A DNA stretch of 64,000 bases from NCBI RefSeq assembly GCF_003945595.2, contig NW_024104413.1, forward strand, positions 708,001 through 772,000. Reading direction: 5' to 3'. Below, in pieces: positions 51,701 to 62,162 of this stretch (position 1 is its first letter; each line of letters opens with the position of its first letter). The DNA comes from Pipra filicauda. Taxonomy: Eukaryota > Chordata > Aves > Passeriformes > Pipridae. The translations under genes were made by a program, and so were the position numbers. The notes under the pieces were generated by a model. The model saw only the letters and a list, made by a program, of their open reading frames with translations. It did no database searches and was not told the DNA's origin.

Positions 51701-54700
51701 ATTGGGTCTGACACTATTCTGAGGTAGCAGACAAACTTGAGTCTCCCTGCAGTGTAATCTAAGAAACTTGAGTGCCAGTAAGACAGATGGGTTTGAGAGG
51801 TCTAATTTAGGAGGACTACTAAATTGCAGTGTGTGCATTTCAATGTGCGAAACAAATGGGCTGGCTGAATGAAGTATTAAATAAGTTTATTAAAAGCATG
51901 GCTGATTAGTTTTTTGTGGACTCTGTTTTCAGTGTGTACAAAGGTATTTCCATCACTTGTGTATTTCCCCACAAGGCACTGTTGTTCATCTGCCTGGATT
52001 AGGTAGGTACTGTGTGACACTGAGCTCGTGGTACTAGGTGACACCTCCCTCACTGTTGCTTAAAAGCATTTGAGAGGTAAATGTTAAAGGCAGTCATTAG
52101 GTAACGGGGCCAAAAATAGAAGACACCTGAAAAAGAAATTCCTTTTCTGTAGCTCTAAGAATTGTTCGTATTTGCCTGACATTGACTTTGAAGGTTTAAA
52201 ATACAGAAAATTGTTCTTTATGGATGAGCACAACCTAAAGGCTGAAATGCTAAAATATAGGTTGGAATCTCTTTTTTTTTTTTCTTTGCAGAAGAGAAAT
52301 TCACACAAGGGCAAAAACATACTGCAGTGGGTTTTAGCTGTTTCCATAATGTTTGATTTCTGCTGCCTCAGATTCTTGCAAGGTCAGATATTTTATTGCC
52401 TGTGGTTGAAGGATGTAGAATCTCATACATGTAAATTTGTGATGGTCACCATCCAGGAAAGACAAATTATATCCAGCTGCTGTAAGTTTTGCTTATGATG
52501 CTTTTGGGAATCTTTGTATAGCTTGTAAATTCCTGTTGACATTTCCCATGAAGCACATCTCAAATTTCTTCAAGTTGCTTTTAGTTATCACCGAGACCCA
52601 GGACAAGGAAGGGCTTTTAAACCCTTCATGGCTGCTCTTCAAATAAGAGCAGCTTAAGACAGTAGGATGGCTGAAGCCTGGGGCAAGCTGTGAGGACAAG
52701 CCTGGCTGCAGGGAGGAGTCTGTTAAAAAACAAGGAGAGAAGATTAGAGTGGTCAGATGTTGGTCCTGCAGCTCTTAATACTGCAGAGCCTGAGGCTATG
52801 GTTTCCCAGTGGGTAAACCAGATACCAGTCAGAGCTGCTGGTGCTCCACCTGCCCCAGAGTCCTTGCTGACATGGGCCTGCCTGTGCCCTGCCTTGTCCA
52901 AGTGCTCCTCTGAGTGCCTCCTGTGTTGCTGGGTTGGTCTGTGGGCAGTTTAGCTCTGTGGGTGAGTGTGCCCTGTGCTGTGACACATCTCTGTCACACC
53001 TCACACACCTCTGACAGCTCGTGCTCGCTCTGCCACAGCAGGAGAGCTCAAGTGGGAGAAGGTTGAGGAACAATACAGCAACAGGCACTAACTGTGCCAC
53101 AGGGCTTTTATTCCTTCTGCTGGCCTAAGTCAGATGTGACTCTGGGACCCTCATCAGTCTGTCTGCTTCTGCTGTCAGTGCACTCCTGAAGGGACAGCAC
53201 TGGGCAGTCTGACCAGCACCAGCTGCTGAGGCTCTGGTCAGGTCTCTCATGCTAGTGTTGTCTGTGTTGCTTTACAGGGTCATTCCAGCCCAAAGCAAGC
53301 CTCAGGAGCTGCTGTCATTTCCTCATCTTTGCTGCTGTCCCTGCCTTATGGCAGTACACAGGCCACCACAGCTCACCTTCCGGTGGGAACTGGAGCATAA
53401 AGTGCATCGAAGTCTGCTTTGGGCATTTTGAGAGGTGAAGAAACATTGATGTAGTCCAGTGCTTGTAATTTAGGACAGGCAACTGTCACTGCATTCAGCA
53501 AGGTGCTACTGGAGGGATGGGGAAAGGAGGGAGAGAGGAAGAGGGCAACATGGACAGCAAGGTCTGTGAGGCATTCCCTCTCTTAGGAGTCAGCAGCTTC
53601 CCTCTTAGAGACCAGCCACTCCTCATCTGTCCCCAGCTTGCATCCCAGGTAGCTTTCTGTGCACTGCTGCCAAGAGGCTTAGCTGGCCAAAAATGCATAC
53701 ATTTAAGGCACTGCAGATGCCTCCCTTAACTTATGTTTACTGAAAGATGTAGGAATAAGTTCTGATACCGTGCATATGTTCCAGAACAAGTGGCATCTTT
53801 TGGAAGGTAAAAAGGCAAAAGTCAAGTGTGGAGTCTAGGCTCAGCAAGTAGGCTGAAGTGGCACTGAGTGAAAGTAAATAAAATGCACTGTGAGTGCTGC
53901 AGTGTGCATTTATATATACTGTAAAAGAGAACTAAAATATTTCTCAGAGTGATAAAAATGTGCAAAACATGGAAATCATTAGCTGTATAACAGGCAGCAG
54001 AGGGTTTTTTCCTGTCTTCCTTAGCATTAGGAACAGCACCACACGTTTCTGAGCAGTGTTCCCATGAAAACTTGCAGATAAGTCCATGGCAGCACTGACT
54101 GTCTCAAAGCTTGTGATGGGGAGAGATGCAGCAATTGCCTTCATAGGTGGTTGATGTCCTGTGTTTGGATACTCCGAGGTACCCCAAGACCAAGGCTGTT
54201 AAAGCGATCTGGCTGGTTTCAGTTTAGCAAAACAGATGCAAACAAGTGTTCAGCCCACTGAAAAAGCAGATAGAGGATGAAACTCCTGGTTACCACAGTA
54301 AATAAAGCGGGCGGTTGCACTGATTGTAGGGCTGTTGCATTTAATTCGCTAACAATCACTGCAATTAGGCACTCGCAGCTCCTTCTGCTTGTTAGTTTCC
54401 ACGGTGCCTTCCCGGGCTTTGCTGCTGAATTTAGTTGCAGAGGCCTCTGTGAGGTCTTAGACACAGGCAAAAAATGCCACATGGAACAAACCTTTGATGA
54501 ATCTTCACCGGCACCGCAAACTTCAGGATTTTGTTCTTAATACGAAAAAAAACCCCTACATCTATTGCAGAACACTGGTGTTTGGCTTATCTTTCCTTGG
54601 ATAATAAAAGGCAAGAGGTTTGCTGTTAAGAGAGCGACTGAATTCTCTGGGTTTGACTCTTAAGGCTGTGAGTGAGCTTTTCACACATCTCGTAGCAATC

Positions 54701-57700
54701 GGCACACTGGGTGCCTTGCTATGGTACAGTGCTTTAATACTGAGAGGTTTTCTTTCCTTTTCACTACAGCAGGTTTGTTGTGCAGTTGAAATAGATTGTG
54801 CAGCTCAAGTGTGAGCTGGAGCATCCTTTGGAAAAAAAAGAAGTATTTGAGGTACCCTTTGTAGAGGAGAAAGTATTGGAAGTGTTTCTGACTGAAATAA
54901 ATCTAGAAGAGACAAGATTTTATATTGCAGTGAGGGTTGTTATCTTCCATTGTATTTAATATTTTTCTGGAGATATGGTAAATGCTGTCTGGACTATTAA
55001 TAAATAGGTTTCTTTAGAACCATTTTTATCTGATTGAATGTCTGTGATTTCTTAAGATGGAAGTTTATATATAATCTCTTTAAATGGCTTTGTAAACAAA
55101 TGTGTTTTAATTAGTACAGAATCATCTTTGGTAGCTTATAAAAAGTCTTGTAGAGCTGTAAATATGTAATTCCTGACACTTCAGTAAATGTGTTAGCTTA
55201 AAGAGGAGCAAGGCAAGTATGCTTTAGTACCAGCTTCTACTAAACAGAGTTGGGTATATAATTACATAATTACCTACATTACATGTGTGGCCATGATATC
55301 CAGGACTATACAAAATAATACAAACACATTGAATTTTCAGTATCATTAAAACAGTTTGCAGGAAAATTCCGTCATTGCTGTAGAGCGTGACTGTGCACAG
55401 AATAAAAAGAGCTGCAGCCCTGAAGAGATGCTGCTTTGTTGTGTCAAGCTTCAATAAGAAAGGGTTGAAGCTGGAGTCAGAAGGCAGACAGGGTTCCTCA
55501 CCCTGATTTTACCTTGGTGGCAGGTGAACCTGAGGTCACAGTGTGGAAATTTCTACTGCTGCATTTCTGCATTTCTTAAGAACTTTGAAATAATGATAAC
55601 TTTATGGGTAATGATTTTGTCTGTGTTCATCCTGACCAGTGCATGTTACAAAGGATCCTGAGCTTCTGTTTGCTGATTCGGTCTAAAACTTGAGTGCTCC
55701 CTGCATGCAGGTATTTGCATTTCATAAATAAATCTGTGAAGAGTCTTCCTGTAAAAACATGAGTGTCTTACAATTAGTTCACTTCTGTATTTTATGCTGG
55801 ATTTCATGTCTGGTTTTCTCATTTCTTTAGGGAGAAAACACAACCATTAATTCACTGCCAGTGTCTCTGACCCAGAGTTGTGGGCTCAGGCCAGACTACT
55901 TTGGTTCACAATGTACCTGGAGAACATTTGATTCCAGAAGTGAATTTCTGGTGCAGAGATTCTTCTCTGACTTTATCCTGTGTACGCTGTTAAGCCAGAT
56001 TACATAGTCATTATGCAACAATGAAAAATTTAGTAACTGCTCTATATTTAAACCTTTGTGTATTAACTTCATTGCACAGCACCAGGATGGGTTTGAATGT
56101 GGAAAAAAATGTGAAACATGAGAAAAGGAATCAGAAATGCTTCAGTAACTCTTGTCTAGCTTGTAGTGCCTTCTTCTAGATCAATTTCAAATGTTTCTAT
56201 TCTGTGAAGTGGGGGTTTTGTTTGTATTAAATTTGTCCTAAATTTGCCTTGTGATAGGGTCTGATTCTGTCTGGTTTCTGGACCGAAACGGTTAACGTAC
56301 AGAAATGACGAATTTTTAGTTTTTGCATCTATTTCAAAAGTGCCTCTTGTTCTCACTAGCATGGCTTGTAGCGATTGCATTTTCAGTGTCATTTGAGTGT
56401 TTGATCTCTAAGTGTCCTTTTCTTTTCAGAACATCACCAAACAAGTATATTTAGCAGTTGATTCGAGAGTATGTCAACCTCCCATACACAGAGCTAGTTT
56501 AGTAGACTAAATTTGGGACATCTGAAACACAGACACATGTTCAGCCACACAAGTATTTTTAGCATTAAGGCACCCTGGAGAAAGCACAGGTAGGGCCTTC
56601 TTGTGAGGCCAGAATTGTTCCATGCCCATACGTGCTCAGGTGGTGCACTGCGGAGAGAGGTACCTTGGGCTGTGGATGTTGAAGCAACAACACCATGTCT
56701 AATGCAACCAGCTTCTGCTGGAGCCAGCAGGAAGGGAAATTCAGAGCAGGCAGTGTGGGAATACAGACATTGAGTGACTTTTTGTCCATTTCCTAGCATT
56801 CCAGATCCTTGCTGCCCATCAGCTGGAGATGCTACAGGTCTAAGGTGCCTCCCAGTATGGCCAGGACAGCTCCATGTCTTGACTGGGCAATCTGCTAGTA
56901 GGAGGGAGGGGGTGTGGACCAAAGGGAACTGTTCTGGTACTTCTCATGGGATGACAAACTGCTAATAGAGCTGCTTTTTCCTTTCTACAACCAGCTTTGG
57001 GTCAGCACAGAATGGGTACACGTGAGAGAGTCATTCTTCTAATTTCAGGAGGCTGTGGAGTGAGACCTGGAGGATGTGCAAGGTGAACACTTGTCACGAA
57101 TTTTACTATTCTCTAGTGAGTTTTATGCTCTTGCCCACAAATGTTCAGAAACAGATGAGCATAGCCCTTCTGACACTTTCAGCAAGTGACCTCTGGCAGT
57201 CAGGAGCATGATGCCAACAGTGGGAACTGTTGTTTATGTCTTTAGATGCAGCTTTAAGGAAGTGCCCACCCTATGCTACCTACCATAAACATGTCAGCTG
57301 TCAGAAGCTTGTCTGCATGGGGTGCCCAGCTGTGGTGGCAGGATGGACAGACACACATTTCACATCAGCTTGACACTGTCACCCTGTATCATGAGTGTCT
57401 GTGGCCATTTAATGTCCCCACAGCCTGGCTGAGCCATGCCATGCTGAGGACTGAGGAGCTTGCTTGGGGTGTGCACTTTGCCTTTCCAGCTGGCTTTGTG
57501 CAGCTCAGTGGCCTCCAAATAAAGTCTGCAGATTTATACTTGAATGGTTTAGGAAATGCACCTTTGCTGCTGTCAGAAAACTGTGCAACTGCTGCTTGAA
57601 CAACTGTCTGCTGTCTGACTGGCTGCAGGCCATTTCTGTCTGCAGTGCTGGGCCTGAAAAAGCCTTGGAGAGTCCCTGTGGAAAGGCTACAGTGGATCAG

Positions 57701-60700
57701 GTCACTTCACAAACATGCCAGCACTGTATCAATCAGAGTGGCGCAGGTTCAAGTTGCACAGTTGTTTGTGTTTTGCTGTTACACGAATGGGAATCTTGTG
57801 AGTCAAATGCTGCAGCATTACAGGCAATCTGATGTACGTGTTCATAGACATGAATGTGTATCTGTGAATGTTTATGGCTCTGTCTGGGTAAATCTTTAAA
57901 AACCTCCAGGGACTGCCTTCTACAGCCTTTCGGGGCAACCTATTCTGGTTGTGCACTGCTGTCCTAATAAAAAAATTCGTTTCCCAATATCCATCCTGAA
58001 CCTCACAATTAACAGCCATTGCCTCTTGTATTATTTGGCCCTACAGAGAAGTATTTTGTTCCCATTGCAACTGCCTGTCAAGTAGTTGTAGGAATTTCTT
58101 GGAGTTGTTGCAGTTTCCTTGGAATGAAGATTATCTAGGGTGAACAATAGACTTTTTTGTTTCTTTTTTTTTTTTTCTCTGTATCTTGGTATTCCATTTC
58201 TTGGTGCATTAAAATGGATTTGCATCTGGGATTTCATACATGTGGCAAAGCTTCTTGACCATTGTTTAATAGACTCCTTTAACACAATTTCGGAATTGGT
58301 TAGGGGCAGCCTTTTTTTGAGAAGTGGTGAACGTGCCTTTCCACAGCTGAACGCTGGAGCAAAGTGGAGTCTCCAAGGACTAGAGTCAGTGAGTGGTCTT
58401 CAAATTCAGTTCCATTGGATGTCCTCCTTCTACAGGGAAATTCTTAACAACACTGTTTTGGTGCTTTGTCCCTCCAGTGGGACAATCTGTGGGCTTATTA
58501 AGCATTAGAGGAGCTGTAATGCAGACTGATAAGACCATGTTGTGAGCTTTCCTGTGGAGAAACGCTGAAGTCTTGGACATCTGAAACCCCTTTATCAGCT
58601 GGCACAAAGGACAGTGTGGTAAATCAGAGATAGGGCACCCGTGCACCTCTCCATATGTGGGGCTGTATCCAAAATGGAGAGCTGCAGGCTTGAGGATTCA
58701 GATTTTGGATGGCATTTTTTTAGATCCCTACCTTCCCTGATGGATTCAGTACCAGTGACGAGGGGGATATTTTTGTGCATCCGCATGAGGTGAGAACAGT
58801 GCCCACTTCTGTAGGCACTGCTGTCCTGGCCTGACACCACCCTCGGTGTGGGCGAAGGTGTAGCAGTTGGGGTCCGAAGCTGGAGCACAGTGTAATTACC
58901 CACCTTCAACCACATTTCATGCACAGAGACTGTTACCCCGTTGCTCTTGAGATCAGGCTGCTTTTTCTGCTTATTTTTTTAGGTGGAATTTAAGGTGTGA
59001 GCTGCAAAACACAAAGCAGCTCCGGCTGTGATTACCTCTGTGAGTGCCTTTCCCTCCTCCGGTGGTCACAGGCAGCCGAGGAAAAGCAAAAGCTGTCAGG
59101 TCCCTGCAGAAAAAGAGAGAAATTAGTGCTGGCAGAGTCTGTACGAGACAACTTATTTGCTGTGAAGTTTGAGTCCCTTGTTCCTGCTGGTGTGACCTGT
59201 TAACATAACATGCCTGAAATGTTTTCTTACATTCTTATTACAGTTTTTTCTAAGATGTGCAAAATGAAAGATATGGGGATATTTACTCCAGCACCACAGG
59301 AATTGTGGTGGGCTGGTTTTCTTTTTGTATGTTCACAATCTATGTCATCGATTCTAATACATGAATTAGTCACATAAGCATGCCTGCATTTATGTAAAGA
59401 TCTGCGTAAAGCTCATGCTTTAAAATCTTTAACAGATTTATAGATGCTGAGTAATTAGATGAAAGGAAAAGTCCCTTAGAAAAGAAAAAAAGGTGAAATT
59501 AGAGGAGATCTTTCAGCAAGTGTGTTTATTACATTTACTGCTATCAGTTGTTAGTGCTGAGAATGCCTAAAGCATTTTTGTTAATATTTAGTTCTTTTTA
59601 ACTCTTCTCATTGGTCAGTTAAAATAGTCTTCTTAACTTAGTGTTTTTCATGGCACTTCTGTGAAGTCCTGCTTTACTGGGTTGGCAGATAACCTAAAAG
59701 AATTAGTGATTTAAAAAGGCATACAGCCATGCCCCTGAATCCTGGCAATATTTCTGTTGACTCCCCAGTCGATGGTAAGGATGTGCACTAAAGCCTTACT
59801 TTCTCCCTGTGGAAAGCAGACTTTCCTCAAATAGCAATAGTGGCAGATAAGTTGAGTACGTAGTCTGGTTTCATTAACGTTTTCCAGGATTAATACGAAG
59901 TAGATCTTAGATCAACAATTCTGTATATTCCTTATCAGACTTTTAATTACTCCAAGTATATAGATAATTCCATTTCAATGCATTTAACTCTTTATTTACT
60001 ACCTCAATACTATTCTTGTTCTGTTCCTTTCCATATCCTCCTTTATCTTCAGTCCCCACTTTCTTGTCAGCTGTCTAAATACAGTTGCATCCAAGTTTTG
60101 CTGAGTGACGCAGACGATTGCGTGTGTGTTTAGAGGCCACTTACAATACAAAAAGATTATTCGAATTTAGTCCCTGAAACGAGTTTTTGTATTTAAAATG
60201 CAAACCCGGCCAGGCAGCTGTTAGAGATTACAGGCACAGAAATAAAAATTTACCTGATTAGGATTTTCTGTATAAATACCAGATATAATTTGGGTATTTT
60301 GCTGTTTTAAAGATCAATATCCCAGTTTAAGGTAGCAGCCTCGGGGATCTGATGGGGCTGTTTTTATGAATACTTAGCCCAGCCCTTGTTGATGTTGTTT
60401 AAATGAAAGGATTTAGATGGGTAAGTTTAGAGCCTTGTATTTAAAAACAAACCCCAGGCCTAAACAAAAAGTCTGTCATTAGTTTTCTCCTGTGAATCAC
60501 ATTTTCAGCAATATTCCTTTTTCCCTAAGTGGCTTGAGGAAAGAATTGACAGTTTTATAGAAATGCTGTTTTCTTTCTTGCCTAATACATTGCTGATTTT
60601 TAGGCAGCTAGAACTAGATGTGTGAGTGTGTAGTCATCGCTGTTCTGTATTTAAATTTGATTTTATTTTGCTTTGGGTTTTTTCCCCATTAATTTTCAGG

Positions 60701-62162
60701 TTGTTTTCACATTGCAGTAATCATTCCAATTACACATGTGTAATTTGTCATTTGGTGCATATTAAATCCTCTTCAGCTGCATTTCAAACACTGATGCTGG
60801 GTTGTGATTCTGAACTGACTGTTCAAAAGTTCATTCTCGACCAGAAGCATTGAGTTCCCTGCAATGTTTGTTTCCTTCATGCAGCATTGAGCAGATTTGA
60901 AAAAGATGATTATTCATCTCACCCTTGAGATCTGCTTCAGTTATTCTTATGGCTGTGTGGGGGATGTCGACTCCAGGTCATGGCTTTGTTCAGCCTGTAA
61001 CAGGCTGGGAGAAAGGAAAATAGTAGCCATGTTGCTCATGGAAGTGCTTCGGCATGCGTTTATGTCTCATTGAACCATATGGATTCCTGTTCAAGAAACG
61101 TGAATTAAGACCAGGAGAGACCTTCTTTAGGATTTAGCTGTGGAAACACACACGTGGTTCTTTGGTTCGCCACTGCCTTGTTTTGGATAGTTGAAGCAAC
61201 TGCTTCGTGGACTATTGTATTGCCAGCTTCTCTTTCTCAAAGAGAGATGGTTTGGAAAAGAGATATTTTTAGAAATACTACTTTGTTCATCCTCTTTTTA
61301 TTGATAGATTAATGTCATTAGTACAGGAGAGATTGTTGAGGGCAGCAGTAGTGACACTTGCAAAGCAGTAACAGAGGAAGCGGGACCCAGTTGTTGAGGA
61401 ATGTGGCTGGAACTGTTTTCTCTTGTGTATTTATAATAAATGCTGTACAGTGAGAGGAAGAACGTCTCCTTCTTGGGGGGACTGTGGGTCAGTAGAAGGG
61501 AAGAGAAGGGGCATCAGGACCTTCCTGTTACAAGATTGATAAAATACGTCTGGGAACAGCTCTGAGTTGTGCAGAGCAGCATGGGTGCCCTTGCCTTGCA
61601 GAGCAGGAGTGTGTCCTATGGCAGCAGGCAGGGATAGGAATGGGGAGAGGGGAACCAGGGTCTGCAGCTGCCCACAGCTCTGTCTCTGCCTGCAGAAATC
61701 ACTGTGTTAAAGCAAAATCCCAGATTTAATTCCTTACCCAGCCATGGGTTGAGTGTGCAGTCTTGCCTGGAATTCTCAGATCTCTGCTCATACTCCCCCT
61801 TGGTTGAGATGGGACTGACCAGGCTGAGCAGACTGCTTTGAAACACAGGTATGAGACTCCAGTCTGAGTGTGCCAGCAGCATTATTGCATTTCAAGTGAC
61901 CTTTCAGTCTGAAACTTTGCCAAAGGGAGGGGAAAGGAAGCCACTCGAGTTCTGCACAGAGATCCTGCAAACAGATGGTGTTTGCATATAGGATATGCTG
62001 TTCGGGTGCAACTCTACTACAACGCTCTCCGTTTTTAATGATTGCAGGCGGGCTAAACTCCGGCTATATTTGGAACAGCTAAAACAGCTTGTGCCTCTCG
62101 GGCCGGACAGCACCAGACACACCACTCTAAGTCTGTTGAAAAGAGCTAAGATGCATATCAAG
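30686..62162 (+). CDS. MXD4: MXD4 (MAD4) MAX-dimerisation repressor, 5' part, four exons, 3' end outside window
   Basis: The spliced frame of four exons gives 103 residues starting [20 protein letters not shown] and reaching the end of the HLH region. Residues about 6-21 form the amphipathic helix that in MXD proteins binds the PAH2 domain of SIN3 and recruits histone deacetylases. Residues about 55-103 form the basic-helix-loop-helix. H58, E62 and R66 are the class B contacts for CACGTG. MXD proteins dimerise with MAX in the nucleus and oppose MYC at E-boxes, favouring exit from the cell cycle. The opening [20 protein letters not shown] and the [16 protein letters not shown] stretch fit MXD4 better than my recollection of MXD1, MXD3 or MXI1. 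Mammalian MXD4 is about 209 residues, so roughly half is present. The rest (leucine zipper and acidic, serine-rich tail) should lie beyond 64000. Intron phases are 1, 2, 2 and 0. Identification rests on recall of the family, not on a search. Confidence 0.95.
30750..31373 (+). other. MXD4: MXD4 intron 1 (624 bp)
   Basis: GT/AG intron. The first part continues the CpG island; a short TA run lies near 30934-30945. The second half is T-rich with several GGTTTT-type runs before the acceptor. No further gene is seen in it. Confidence 0.92.
31374..31473 (+). CDS. MXD4: MXD4 coding exon 2 ([12 protein letters not shown] segment)
   Basis: The acceptor is ctttgtccctag and the donor is gtaata. The exon completes codon 22 (GAA, Glu) and encodes [12 protein letters not shown], a signature shared by MXD proteins, followed by a lysine-rich linker (RKKTK) leading toward the basic region. 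It is 100 nt long and ends in phase 2, so skipping it would shift the frame. Confidence 0.94.
31800..32480. promoter_or_regulatory. Second GC-rich island in MXD4 intron 2, possible alternative promoter
   Basis: About 330 bp past exon 2 the sequence again becomes GC- and CpG-rich. At its 5' end a TATAAA lies at 31838-31843, directly followed by CpG-dense DNA where a transcription start could lie. A transcript starting here would lack exons 1 and 2 and so the SIN3-binding helix. The island is seen directly; promoter activity is inferred. The open frames within it on both strands (for example 31791-32471) are composition artefacts. Confidence 0.55.
36183..36227. repeat. T-rich low-complexity tract
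   Basis: Nearly pure T with a few A and C. Lysine-rich open frames on the - strand here are artefacts of this tract. Confidence 0.85.
38499..38524. repeat. Homopolymer run of 26 C
   Basis: Uninterrupted C run in MXD4 intron 2. The - strand is a 26-G run able to form quadruplex structures. Its length is also prone to sequencing or assembly error. Confidence 0.9.
40773..40802 (+). CDS. MXD4: MXD4 coding exon 3 (30-nt exon, basic region)
   Basis: A 30-nt exon between a pyrimidine-rich acceptor (tctttttaatag) and a consensus gtaagt donor. With split arginine codons on both sides it encodes [11 protein letters not shown], which holds H58 and E62 of the DNA-contacting H-x3-E-x3-R set. It is too short to appear as an open frame on its own and was found by looking for the family motif. 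Length and phase (2/2) mean that skipping it keeps the frame. Confidence 0.95.
   Translation, partial: VITQRTRKT
44440..44472. promoter_or_regulatory. Pair of CACGTG E-boxes 27 bp apart in MXD4 intron 3
   Basis: Perfect palindromes at 44440-44445 and 44467-44472. Paired sites could bind two bHLH-ZIP dimers. The number of CACGTG sites in the window overall is about what chance predicts, so the close pairing is the only unusual point. Confidence 0.25.
46397..46417. repeat. Homopolymer run of 21 T
   Basis: Uninterrupted T run in MXD4 intron 3. No recognisable retroelement body lies on either side, so it is not clearly a poly-A tail of an insertion. Confidence 0.88.
57890..58147 (-). mobile_element. 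Diverged CR1 fragment in MXD4 intron 3
   Basis: Diverged but recognisable CR1 order on the + strand: aacctccagggactgc, cctattctggttgtgcac, tcctaataaaa, atccatcctgaacctc, gccattgcctcttgtatta, and caagtagttgtaggaat. On the - strand this is the end of ORF2 and part of the 3' region. Many substitutions and gaps show an older insertion than the one at 22014. The right edge (58098-58147) is uncertain. Confidence 0.78.
62048..62162 (+). CDS. MXD4: MXD4 coding exon 4 (helix 1, loop, helix 2)
   Basis: The acceptor is tttttaatgattgcag and the donor is gtaaaa. The 115-nt exon, joined to the AG left by exon 3, encodes 39 residues: [20 protein letters not shown], then the loop DSTRH and the second helix ending KRAKMHIK. 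It contains R66, the third DNA-contacting residue, and the HLH dimer interface for MAX. The exon ends in phase 0. The following exons (zipper and tail) are outside the window. Confidence 0.95.

Larger units (their letters stand above)
40803..62047 (+). other. MXD4: MXD4 intron 3 (about 21.2 kb)
   Basis: A very long intron between the 30-nt exon 3 and exon 4, with a consensus gtaagt donor and a gattgcag acceptor. It holds an old CR1 fragment (57890-58147), a run of 21 T (46397-46417) and two CACGTG sites 27 bp apart (44440 and 44467). Short open frames throughout look random, and no nested gene was recognised. Exons specific to alternative forms cannot be excluded by eye. Confidence 0.9.

Noticed and set aside
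30686..62162. Assignment to MXD1, MXD3 or MXI1 instead of MXD4
   Set aside because: The N-terminus [20 protein letters not shown] and the [19 protein letters not shown] stretch match MXD4 as I recall it and differ from the other paralogues at several positions.
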